The position numbers and the translations under genes were made by a program. A stretch of 7,408 nt of DNA from Asaia bogorensis (lineage in GTDB: Bacteria > Pseudomonadota > Alphaproteobacteria > Acetobacterales > Acetobacteraceae), in contig CAMBXJ010000214.1 of NCBI GenBank assembly GCA_945871455.1, positions 1 to 7,408 of the forward strand. The letters are read 5' to 3'. This document shows positions 1 through 6,440 of the stretch, in pieces. Positions within the stretch are counted from its first letter, which is position 1. Every line of letters starts with the position of its first letter. A model generated the notes under the pieces. It searched no databases. It was not told the DNA's origin and worked only from the letters and a program-made list of their open reading frames with translations.

Positions 1-93
1 AGCGACATCGCCTGCGCCCTGGTTTCTACTGTTGGCATCTGCTGGATTCGCAAACGCATGATACCAAAGACTGGGCGCGGGCGTCTCGCCGAA

Positions 94-618
94 TTATCGC
101 GAATTGACGGCGAAATTCACCCTGTCAGTTGGGTTTTGCAAGTGGCTCCGTTCACTAAATTTCTGCGAAACATGCACGGTTGCATTGTGCAGTCTGTCGC
201 CCAATCCAACGGTATTCACAACGATCCTGTTCCCGTAGCGGGTCGCGTTTTTCGTCAGTTCGGCGGCAGTCGCCTTGGCAATTTCGAATGAATGGACGGT
301 CACCGTGGGAAATGCCTGAGCGGCGGCAATCGACCAGTCACCAACATTGGCTCCCGCGTCGATAAACACGGACGGTTTGAGCCAGGCAAGGCGGTGAAGG
401 AGCGCCTCTTCCCCGTTTTCCACGCTTTCGTAATTGCCATTTTTCCATGCATTGACACTGTCCATAAACAGAGATGCAAGCGCGCCAGTTTTCGAGTCGA
501 AGTGATCTTGCATCATCTTGCGGCTCAACCATCTCCTTGATTGCGGATCAAGGTGTACCGACAGGAATTTGATTACAGTCATACAACTTGAGATGACAAG
601 ATATGGAACAAGACGCAT
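94..618 (-). pseudogene. FkbM-family SAM-dependent methyltransferase, C-terminally truncated
   Basis: This 174-codon frame encodes the N-terminal half of an FkbM-type methyltransferase, a family that methylates sugar or polyketide hydroxyls using S-adenosylmethionine. The SAM-binding motif I is clear: VFIDAGANVGDW at about residues 84-95. It is followed by an acidic-ended second strand (HSFEIAK, about 110-116) and the strand pattern IVVNTVGLGD (about 132-141) typical of the family. The ATG at 618-616 is supported by GAGGA nine bases upstream. The frame stops at 94-96, before the conserved KIDVEG-like region that complete FkbM proteins (usually 230-300 residues) carry. The same frame stays open beyond the stop to base 1 without recognisable family sequence; another minus frame (from base 59 down) reads PTVETRAQAM, which might be a frameshifted continuation, but this is weak. 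Base composition is visibly less GC-rich than in the genes after 804, which suggests horizontal acquisition and decay. A functional short protein is the alternative. Confidence 0.7.
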
Positions 619-627
619 AATGAGATA

Positions 628-632
628 TCCTC
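628..632 (-). promoter_or_regulatory. Ribosome binding site of the FkbM-type gene
   Basis: On the minus strand GAGGA lies nine bases before the ATG at 618-616. It is a good Shine-Dalgarno match and supports this start over the internal Met at residue 13. It also suggests the 5' end of this gene is intact and that the defect is at the 3' end. Confidence 0.55.
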
Positions 633-686
633 AGCCCTGGCGTCGTGATATGCGGGGACGCTTGTTTCGGTCAACAGGGAGCAGTG

Positions 687-743
687 ATGGCTGAATTTAT
701 GAGCGGGATTCCTGGCGTTGAGAGCCGGTTCAGCAATTGGTAG
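687..743 (+). CDS. Possible 18-residue small ORF upstream of radA
   Basis: An ATG at 687 opens an 18-codon frame (MAEFMSGIPG then VESRFSNW) that ends with TAG at 741-743, sixty bases before radA. A purine-rich AGGGAG lies about five bases before the ATG, a better ribosome binding site than the one before radA itself. It could be a leader peptide, or the remnant of a gene cut by rearrangement next to the FkbM gene. I recognise no family, and a frame this short can occur by chance. Low confidence. Confidence 0.2.
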   Translation: MAEFMSGIPGVESRFSNW

Positions 744-803
744 CGTGCACCCGTAGGGGAATTCCTTTTGCGCTCAAGCGGGATCTCGATCTAGAACGGC
801 CAG

Positions 804-2195
804 GTGGCCAAACCGACCTCTCGTTTCGTCTGCCAGTCCTGCGGCGCCATCACGCCCAAATGGGCGGGGCGTTGCGAAACCTGCGGCGAATGGAACACCG
901 TGGTCGAGGAAGCCATCACCGCGCGTCCCGGTCCGGCGGGCAAGGCGCCGGTCGGCAAGGGAGTACCTTTCGTCGGGCTGGCCGGTTCCGCCGCCCCGCC
1001 ACCCCGCGCCGCCACTGGGATCGAGGAGTTGGATCGGGTTCTGGGCGGCGGCCTGGTGCCGTCCTCGGCGGTTCTGGTCGGTGGCGATCCGGGCATCGGC
1101 AAATCCACGCTGCTCTTGCAGGCCGCGGCCAGCCTGGCCCGGTCCGGCCGGCGGGTCCTGTATGTCTCGGGCGAGGAATCCATCGAACAGGTCCGCCTGC
1201 GCGCCCGCCGCCTGGGCGTCTCCGACACCGCCATCGAGCTTGCCGCCGCCTATAATGTGCGGGAAATCGCGGCCAGCCTGGAACAGGCGAACGACGCCGC
1301 GCTGGTCGTCATCGACTCCATCCAGACCATGTGGCTGGACGCGATCGACAGCGCGCCGGGCACCGTGTCCCAGGTCCGCGCCTGTTCGTTCGAGCTGATC
1401 CGGCTCGCCAAGGCGGGTAAATTTTCCCTGGTGTTGGTCGGGCACGTGACCAAGGACGGCGCCCTGGCCGGTCCGCGCGTGTTGGAGCACATGGTCGACG
1501 CCGTTCTCTATTTCGAGGGCGATCGGGGCCACCAGTTCCGCATCCTGCGGGCGGTGAAGAACCGCTACGGCGCCACCGACGAAATCGGCGTCTTCGAGAT
1601 GACGGAGCGCGGCCTGGCCGAAGTGCCCAATCCGTCCGCCCTGTTCCTGGCCGAACGACGCGGCAATGTCTCCGGCAGCGCGGTGTTCGCCGGGCTGGAA
1701 GGGACGCGGCCGGTACTGGTGGAGGTGCAGGCGCTGCTGGCCCCGAACCCGGGCGGATCGCCGCGGCGGTCGGTCATCGGTTGGGACAGCGGGCGGCTAT
1801 CGATGCTGCTGGCGGTGCTGGAAACCCGCGCTGGGGTAAGGCTGAACCAGACCGATGTTTATCTGAACGTCGCCGGCGGGTTGCGGGTTACCGAACCGGC
1901 GGCGGATCTGGCGGTGGCGGCGTCGATCGCCTCGGCCGCGTTCGACAAGCCGACCAGCCCCGGCATGGTCTATTTCGGAGAAATCGGGCTGTCCGGCGAA
2001 ATCCGCCAGGTCGCGCAGGCGGAGGCTCGCCTGAAGGAGGCCGCCAAGCTCGGCTTCGACTCGGCCGCCCTGCCGCGCCGCCTGGCGCACGGCAATCGCA
2101 AACTGGTGGCGCCCGAGGGACTGCGACTGGAGGAAATCGGCCACATTGCCGATCTGGTCGCACGGTTCGCGCCAGAAAGCGGTAGCGGCGGGTGA
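804..2195 (+). CDS. radA: DNA repair/recombination protein RadA (Sms)
   Basis: RadA is a RecA-related, DnaB-like ATPase that promotes branch migration and processing of recombination intermediates in the cytoplasm. At 463 residues it has the usual family length (about 450-460). Domains in order: an N-terminal zinc finger with C10-x2-C13 and C24-x2-C27; a RecA-like ATPase core with Walker A GGDPGIGKST (93-102), Walker B LVVIDS (167-172) and the RadA-specific KNRYG motif (252-256); and a C-terminal Lon-protease-like domain (about 290-455, with VYFGEIGLSGEIR at 389-401). The GTG at 804 is chosen because the following residues (AKPTSRFVCQSCG) align with the canonical RadA N-terminus; its ribosome binding site is weak. 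The last codons run into the first unit of a 21-bp repeat, giving a Gly/Ser-rich tail (SGSGG). The 619-803 region upstream shows only a poor TTGAGA-17-TAGCGT promoter-like pair. Confidence 0.97.
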   Translation: MAKPTSRFVCQSCGAITPKWAGRCETCGEWNTVVEEAITARPGPAGKAPVGKGVPFVGLAGSAAPPPRAATGIEELDRVLGGGLVPSSAVLVGGDPGIGKSTLLLQAAASLARSGRRVLYVSGEESIEQVRLRARRLGVSDTAIELAAAYNVREIAASLEQANDAALVVIDSIQTMWLDAIDSAPGTVSQVRACSFELIRLAKAGKFSLVLVGHVTKDGALAGPRVLEHMVDAVLYFEGDRGHQFRILRAVKNRYGATDEIGVFEMTERGLAEVPNPSALFLAERRGNVSGSAVFAGLEGTRPVLVEVQALLAPNPGGSPRRSVIGWDSGRLSMLLAVLETRAGVRLNQTDVYLNVAGGLRVTEPAADLAVAASIASAAFDKPTSPGMVYFGEIGLSGEIRQVAQAEARLKEAAKLGFDSAALPRRLAHGNRKLVAPEGLRLEEIGHIADLVARFAPESGSGG

Positions 2196-2367
2196 TAAAG
2201 CGGTAGCGGCGGCTGATAAAGCGGCAGCGGCGGAGGTTAAAGCGGGGACGGCGGATGATAATGCGGTAACGACGGCTGATAATCCGCCGGCGGTCGCCGA
2301 TATCATCTTGGCGGTGTCCGTGGCGAAGGCGATAACCCCGCCTGTCCCTTTTATGGCGGTGGCATGA
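2146..2367 (+). CDS. Possible Ala-rich small ORF bridging radA and cvpA
   Basis: This 73-codon frame begins with TTG inside the 3' end of radA, nine bases after GGAGGAAA, and ends with TGA at 2365-2367, overlapping the cvpA ATG at 2364 as ATGA. Its middle is six heptads in a row, KAVAAGD, KAVAAAD, KAAAAEV, KAGTADD, NAVTTAD, NPPAVAD, encoded by the 21-bp DNA repeat. The repeat length is a multiple of three, so copy-number change would keep the frame. Translation could help couple cvpA, whose own ribosome binding site is poor. Against it: a TTG start inside another gene, no known family, low-complexity content, and minus-strand frames that are equally open here. It may only be a by-product of the repeat. 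Confidence 0.25.
   Translation: MPIWSHGSRQKAVAAGDKAVAAADKAAAAEVKAGTADDNAVTTADNPPAVADIILAVSVAKAITPPVPFMAVA
2176..2301 (+). repeat. Degenerate 21-bp tandem repeat, six units
   Basis: Six head-to-tail 21-base units start at 2176, 2197, 2218, 2239, 2260 and 2281. Units 1 and 2 differ at a single base (aaagcggtagcggcgg then g or c, then tgat); units 3 to 5 carry a few changes each and unit 6 is strongly diverged. The array starts in the last codons of radA, provides its TGA stop, and fills most of the radA-cvpA gap. The units are adjacent with no unique spacers, so this is a minisatellite-type array and not CRISPR. The gradient of divergence suggests that copies 1-2 are the most recent duplication. 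Confidence 0.85.
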
Positions 2368-2951
2368 CCTGGGTCGATCTTGCGGTGCTCGGCATTCTGG
2401 CGATTTCGGCCGTACTGGCATTCATGCGCGGCATGGTGCGGGAGGTACTGGGGATCGGCGCCTGGGTCGGCGCCATCGCCATTGCGGTCAAGGCGCTGCC
2501 CTACGCGCGCCCCCTGGTAAAGCAATATGTGTCGGAGCCAGCGTGGATCGATCCTTTGGCCTTCGTCGGCGTGTTCCTGATCTCGCTGATCGTGCTGTCG
2601 CTGCTCGCGCGGATGGTGGGGCGGATGGTGCGAGGATCCGTGCTGGGCGGCGTCGATCGCAGCCTGGGCGTGCTATTCGGCTTGGCCAGGGGTGCGGCGC
2701 TGGTCATCCTTGCCTATATACTAGGCGGCATGGCGGTGGCGATCGATCAATGGCCCGCGTCGGTGCGGGAGGCCCGGTCCCTGACGCCCACGTTCGAAGG
2801 GGCGACCTGGGTGGTTCGGCAACTGCCTGAAGAATACCGTCCGCGACTCCAGGCCCCCACCGCGGAACGGCGGGCGACCGCGGACGCGTTGATGCGCACC
2901 ACGCCGCAAGGGTCGGCCACGGGGCGGGCGGCGGGTGCGGGGGGCCGATAG
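2364..2951 (+). CDS. cvpA: CvpA family inner-membrane protein
   Basis: CvpA is a small integral membrane protein first linked to colicin V production; its biochemical role is unresolved, with reported links to envelope stress and biofilm. The 195-residue product has four likely transmembrane segments at about 4-20, 28-47, 63-86 and 104-126. It has the family marks RGMVREVLGIGAW (22-34) in the first loop and helix, and GGVDRSLGVLFGLARG (95-110) before the last helix. A soluble tail of about 70 residues follows, rich in Arg, Ala and Thr and ending in low-complexity Gly/Ala. The ATG at 2364 places the first membrane helix directly at the N-terminus, so no later start fits. Its ribosome binding site is weak. 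It lies between radA and purF, a neighbourhood seen in many proteobacteria. Confidence 0.9.
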   Translation: MTWVDLAVLGILAISAVLAFMRGMVREVLGIGAWVGAIAIAVKALPYARPLVKQYVSEPAWIDPLAFVGVFLISLIVLSLLARMVGRMVRGSVLGGVDRSLGVLFGLARGAALVILAYILGGMAVAIDQWPASVREARSLTPTFEGATWVVRQLPEEYRPRLQAPTAERRATADALMRTTPQGSATGRAAGAGGR

Positions 2952-3148
2952 AGCATGGATGGCCCGTCTGACTGGCATCGTCGCCGCCGTGAACCGCGCC
3001 CGATCAAGTCCGGCAGTGAGACCGGGCCGAGAGGGGCGGTGCATCGGTCAATGGTCAGGGCCAGTTGATCTAAAGGGCATGGGCCAAACGGGTGTGGGCC
3101 GCGCCGGTCCAACCTGTTACACCGCCGGGAATTGGCGGCACGCGACCA

Positions 3149-3155
3149 GAAGGAA
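3149..3155 (+). promoter_or_regulatory. Ribosome binding site deciding the purF start
   Basis: GAAGGAA lies six bases before the ATG at 3162. It supports that ATG over the in-frame TTG at 3132, which has no comparable site and would add ten residues ahead of the propeptide. The 3122-3138 stretch just upstream can form a 5-bp stem (CCGCC/GGCGG) that would include the TTG. The rest of the 210-base cvpA-purF gap (2952-3161) shows no convincing promoter or terminator. Confidence 0.7.
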
Positions 3156-3161
3156 CGTGGC

Positions 3162-4628
3162 ATGGCATTCACGACCGATGGAACCGAGGACGACTCGCTG
3201 CACGAAGAATGTGGCGTCTTCGGCGTCTGGAACGTTCCCGACGCCGCCGCCGTCACCGCGCTCGGCCTGCACGCCCTGCAACATCGCGGGCAGGAAGCCA
3301 CCGGCATCGTCAGTTTCGACGGCGCCCGGTTCCATTCCCATCGCGGCATGGGCCTGGTCGGCGACAATTTCAGCAACCCACAGGTCATGGACACACTGAA
3401 GGGCCGCATCGCCATCGGGCATAATCGCTATGCCACGACCGGCGAGACGGTCCTGCGCAACGTCCAGCCGCTCTACGCGGATTTTGAGTTCGGGGGATTC
3501 GCCGTCGCCCATAACGGCAATCTGACCAACGCCCATTTACTGCACCGCGCTTTGGTGCGCCGGGGTTGCCTGTTCCAGTCCACCACGGACTCGGAAGTCT
3601 TCGTGCATCTGATCGCCATCAGCCTGTATTCCACCGTCGTCGACCGCCTGATCGACGCGCTGAAACAGGTGGTGGGCGCCTATTCCTTGGTCGCCCTGTC
3701 CAACGAAGCCCTGATGGGCGTCCGCGATCCGCTCGGCGTGCGCCCGCTGATTCTCGGCCGCATCGGGTCGGAGGGCACCGGCGGCTGGGTCCTGGCCAGC
3801 GAAACCTGCGCGCTGGACATCGTCGGCGCCGACTTTATCCGCGACGTCGAACCCGGGGAGATCGTCGTCATCAACGACCAGGGCGTGCACAGCATCATGC
3901 CGTTCGGCCGCACCCGGGAACGCTTCTGCGTGTTCGAATACATCTATTTCGCCCGCCCCGACTCGGTGATGGAGGGCATGCCCGTCTACGCCGCGCGCAA
4001 GCGGATCGGTGCCGAACTGGCGCGGGAGGCCGGGGTTCCCGCCGACGTGATCGTGCCGGTGCCCGATTCCGGCGTCCCCGCCGCCATGGGCTACGCCACC
4101 GAAGCCAACATCCCGTTTGAGCTTGGCATCATCCGCAATCACTATGTCGGCCGCACCTTCATCGAACCGACCGACCATATCCGCAATCTTGGGGTGAAGC
4201 TGAAACATTCCGCCAATCGCCCGGTGCTGGAGGGCAAGCGCGTCGTGCTGGTCGATGATTCGATCGTGCGCGGCACCACCAGCCGGAAGATCGTCGAAAT
4301 GGTGCGTCAGGCCGGCGCGCGAGAGGTGCATATGCGCATCTCCTCCCCGCCCACGACACATTCCTGCTTCTACGGCATCGACACGCCGGAGCGGAGCAAG
4401 CTGTTGGCGGCCAGCCACTCGGTCGAGGAAATGGCCGAACTGATCGGTGCCGACAGTCTGGCCTTCATCTCGATCAACGGGCTGTATCGGGCCTTGGACA
4501 AGAACGGGCGGGATCCCGACCGGCCGCATTATTGCGATGCGTGCTTTACGGGGGATTATCCGATCGCGCTGCCGGATCAGGCCGATAATCGCGACCGTCA
4601 ACTCAGCCTGCTGGCCGAAAGCCACTGA
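3162..4628 (+). CDS. purF: Amidophosphoribosyltransferase (glutamine PRPP amidotransferase)
   Basis: PurF makes 5-phosphoribosylamine from PRPP and glutamine, the committed first step of purine biosynthesis, in the cytosol. The 488-residue product starts with a 16-residue propeptide ahead of Cys17 (EECGVFGVW), the expected N-terminal nucleophile once the propeptide is removed. The class II glutaminase domain shows HRGQEATGI (41-49), GHNRYATTG (86-94) and HNGNLTN (117-123). The phosphoribosyltransferase domain carries the PRPP motif VVLVDDSIVRGTTS (361-374). Four cysteines, Cys256 (RFCVFEYIYFARPDS), Cys402 (SCFYGID), Cys458 and Cys461 (CDACFTG), match the positions of the 4Fe-4S ligands of the Bacillus-type enzyme. 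This is therefore the propeptide-bearing, iron-sulfur class, unlike E. coli PurF. The stop overlaps the next gene's ATG. Confidence 0.97.
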   Translation: MAFTTDGTEDDSLHEECGVFGVWNVPDAAAVTALGLHALQHRGQEATGIVSFDGARFHSHRGMGLVGDNFSNPQVMDTLKGRIAIGHNRYATTGETVLRNVQPLYADFEFGGFAVAHNGNLTNAHLLHRALVRRGCLFQSTTDSEVFVHLIAISLYSTVVDRLIDALKQVVGAYSLVALSNEALMGVRDPLGVRPLILGRIGSEGTGGWVLASETCALDIVGADFIRDVEPGEIVVINDQGVHSIMPFGRTRERFCVFEYIYFARPDSVMEGMPVYAARKRIGAELAREAGVPADVIVPVPDSGVPAAMGYATEANIPFELGIIRNHYVGRTFIEPTDHIRNLGVKLKHSANRPVLEGKRVVLVDDSIVRGTTSRKIVEMVRQAGAREVHMRISSPPTTHSCFYGIDTPERSKLLAASHSVEEMAELIGADSLAFISINGLYRALDKNGRDPDRPHYCDACFTGDYPIALPDQADNRDRQLSLLAESH

Positions 4629-5347
4629 TGTCCGGCGTTTTGTCGGGCTCGGTCGCCCTGGTGACGGGCGCCAGCCGAGGCATCGGTGCGGCGGCGGCGG
4701 TGGAATTGGCGCGTCTGGGGGCGCATCTGATCCTGATCGCCCGCACCCAGGGCGGCCTGGAAGAAACCGACGACGCGATCCGCTCGGCGGGAGGGTCCGC
4801 CACCCTGCTGCCGCTGGATCTGCGGGAAGGCGAGAAGATCGACGCGATCGGCCCGACCCTGTTCCAGCGTTTCGGGCGGCTGGACGTGCTGGTGCATGCG
4901 GCCGGGGTGCTGGGGAAGCTGACGCCGGTCGCGCATATTCTGCCGGCCGACTGGGCGGATGTGGTCGGTGTGAACATGGCGGCGGCCTGGCGCCTGATCC
5001 GCACTTGCGATCCGCTGTTGCGCCTTGCGCCGGCGGGGCGGGCGGTGTTCGTGACGGACATGCGGGCGCGGGAGCCTCGGGCGTATTGGGGGCCGTATGG
5101 GGCGACCAAGGCGGCGATGGAGCATCTGGTGCTGACCTGGGCACAGGAAGTCGCGACGACTTCGCTGCGGGTCAATCTGTTCGATCCTGGGCCGGTGGCG
5201 ACTCGGCTGCGTTCCAACGCGTTTCCGGGGGAGAACAAGGCGGGTCTGCCGCGGCCGGAGTCCGTGGCACCGGCGTTGGCGACGTTATGCCTGCCGGCTG
5301 AGATCCGGAGGTCAGGCAGCGTCGTCACCGCGCGTTCCCCGGACTGA
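4628..5347 (+). CDS. SDR-family NAD(P)-dependent oxidoreductase, atypical active site
   Basis: This 239-residue protein has the classical short-chain dehydrogenase fold. The nucleotide-binding motif TGASRGIG is at 13-20, an HAAG version of NNAG at 90-93, the structural Asn at 116, and the catalytic YGATK (Tyr157, Lys161) with DPGPV at 186-190. The position 13 residues before Tyr157, where SDRs normally carry the catalytic Ser, is Asp144 (FVTDM); Thr143 precedes it. The substrate is unknown. An SDR after purF is, as I recall, common in alphaproteobacteria. The ATG at 4628 overlaps the purF TGA as TGATG with no strong ribosome binding site of its own, so translational coupling to purF is likely. 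I see no T-rich terminator after the stop. Confidence 0.92.
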   Translation: MSGVLSGSVALVTGASRGIGAAAAVELARLGAHLILIARTQGGLEETDDAIRSAGGSATLLPLDLREGEKIDAIGPTLFQRFGRLDVLVHAAGVLGKLTPVAHILPADWADVVGVNMAAAWRLIRTCDPLLRLAPAGRAVFVTDMRAREPRAYWGPYGATKAAMEHLVLTWAQEVATTSLRVNLFDPGPVATRLRSNAFPGENKAGLPRPESVAPALATLCLPAEIRRSGSVVTARSPD

Positions 5348-6202
5348 CGAACGCCTTCCACACCACAATGCCATAAGAGCCAGGAGACTGGGGGGAGCCG
5401 CCGGCGGTCAGGCTGCACGGTGCTTAAATCGGCGCCGCAACACCGGGGTGCATACTGCGTCGCGGGCTGGATTCGAACGCGTGCGGTTGGATTTTGCGCG
5501 GATGGGAGGTCATGACCGGGCCTAGACATTCACTTTATGTTCTAGATCGGTGGGGTGCCCCGTGGCAAGGAAATTCGTATCCGGGCAGAATCGTCGGATG
5601 AAGAACGGTCCGTAATACCTTGATTGGACGTTGTTTGTAGAAATGATGTGCAGTCGGTTAACGCGCGCGTCTTTGTTTTTGAGATCGCCTCGGTGGCGGC
5701 TGGTCGAGGTCCTCGCGATATTTGAGATCCGACATCAGGATCGTCCGTCATCTGGCTGATAGGACGCGACGATTCAGGTCGTTTTGAGAGTTTACTTTAA
5801 GACCGGCGGCCGGCCCGGTTCATTACGAAACACTGCGGAAAGCCGGGGTTTTCGTTACAAACTCGTGCGAGAACCGGGGGTATTTGTTCCGCTTCCTGGT
5901 TGTTAACCTGTCGTTTATGTCTGCTTCAAAAAACGTCAATTACTGCTCGTTTCATCGGCTATTTTTTCACCTTGCCTGTTTTCGGCGCAGCGCGGGATGG
6001 ATGCCCGGCAGGCCGACTGCCTGTTGCATCGTGGTCGGCTCGGCTTGCCCCACGACCCCCGAGCCCTCCGGAGTGGCAACTGCACGACGTCCCGCCGACC
6101 GTGCGACACGGGCGAGTGACGTCACACGGCGGTGGCCGCAAAGAGCCGTGGCCCGCCATCCAATGTCACCGGCGGAAAGATTGACCCTCTGACCGTCGCC
6201 TC
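5348..6202. other. Long stretch without a convincing gene
   Basis: About 855 bases follow the SDR without a frame that shows a known family, a credible start or sustained coding bias. Frames of 69 codons (5542-5751, minus) and about 100 codons (5884-6192, plus) are open but low in information. The 5348-6000 part is less GC-rich than the genes and contains AT-rich runs (5925-5975). Short dyads are visible: GGTCATGACC (5508-5517), an imperfect CTAGACAT/ATGTTCTAG pair (5522-5545) and GTGACGTCAC (6116-6125). None is a regulator site I recognise. It may be decayed coding sequence or insertion scar. Confidence 0.5.
5823..5886 (+). repeat. Diverged 32-bp direct duplication
   Basis: Two adjacent 32-base units, 5823-5854 and 5855-5886, agree at about 21 of 32 positions. 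Both begin TTAC, share TGCG near the middle and carry a G-rich CCGGGG-type core followed by T-rich sequence ending in G. A possible, much weaker third copy starts with TTAC at 5792. Unit 1 also holds a short dyad (ACGAAA with TTTCGT). It could be a pair of binding sites or an old duplication. Confidence 0.4.
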
Positions 6203-6310
6203 CCCGTCATGCCGGTGCAGGCCGGCATCCACGCCTTTCCTGGGCTGCAACGCCGGAAATCGTGGATAGCGACCCTGGACTGTATCCCCGACCGCCATTG
6301 CGGGGCGCCA
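6203..6310. repeat. REP-like interspersed palindromic element
   Basis: The stretch opens with CCGTCATGCCGG and is built of nested inverted repeats. ATGCCGG/CCGGCAT (6209-6228) has a 6-base loop. ATCCACG (6227-6233) pairs with CGTGGAT (6261-6267), enclosing TTTCC (6236-6240) with GGAAA (6255-6259). CCCCG (6286-6290) pairs with CGGGG (6301-6305). Sequences of this type (CGTCATGCC...GGCATCCACG...CGTGGAT) are dispersed in many copies between genes in alphaproteobacteria and give rise to spurious small frames such as DAGLHRHDGE seen here. The exact right boundary is uncertain. Confidence 0.6.
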
Positions 6311-6362
6311 CGGCCGGTGGGCCAATCGTTCCCCCAGTCGGTATCCCGACTGCGTACTTCCG

Positions 6363-6388
6363 GCCGCTCGGGTGGTTGCCCGAGCGGC
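6363..6388. promoter_or_regulatory. Perfect 10-bp-stem hairpin upstream of the TIR-FGE gene
   Basis: GCCGCTCGGG (6363-6372) and CCCGAGCGGC (6379-6388) are perfect inverted repeats around a 6-base loop, ending 52 bases before the GTG at 6441. No T-run follows on either strand, so it is not a standard intrinsic terminator. It could be an RNA structure in the 5' leader, an operator dyad, or a Rho-assisted 3' end for upstream transcripts. The structure is certain; the role is not. Confidence 0.5.
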
Positions 6389-6440
6389 GCCATCGGCCTT
6401 ACCTTGCGGGATGTGTCACGATGGAAATGGATAGGGACGG

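Noticed and set aside
774..1532. 252-codon minus-strand frame and other frames inside radA
   Set aside because: Shadow of radA; the radA frame has the zinc finger, Walker and KNRYG motifs.
2176..2301. Possible CRISPR array
   Set aside because: The 21-bp units are directly adjacent and there are no unique spacers, so it is a tandem repeat.
1797..2525. 242-codon minus-strand frame with Ala/Thr/Ser heptads
   Set aside because: It overlaps radA and cvpA antisense and its repeats are only the reverse reading of the 21-bp array.
3537..5144. 535-codon open frame on the minus strand across purF and the SDR gene
   Set aside because: It is antisense to two well-supported genes, its sequence is Pro/Arg/Asp/His-rich without any motif, and such long antisense frames are common in GC-rich genomes.
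5440..5500. tRNA-like T-loop (GTTCGAATCC on the minus strand)
   Set aside because: The flanking bases do not form a T stem and no D arm, anticodon arm or acceptor stem can be found.
5925..5980. Intrinsic terminator at the A-run and T-run (AAAAAA ... TTTTTT)
   Set aside because: There is no GC-rich stem directly before the T-run; the A and T tracts are separated by unpaired sequence.
5884..6192. Open frames of about 95-100 codons on the plus strand
   Set aside because: No ribosome binding site, no family resemblance, and composition shifts abruptly from AT-rich to GC-rich along the frame.
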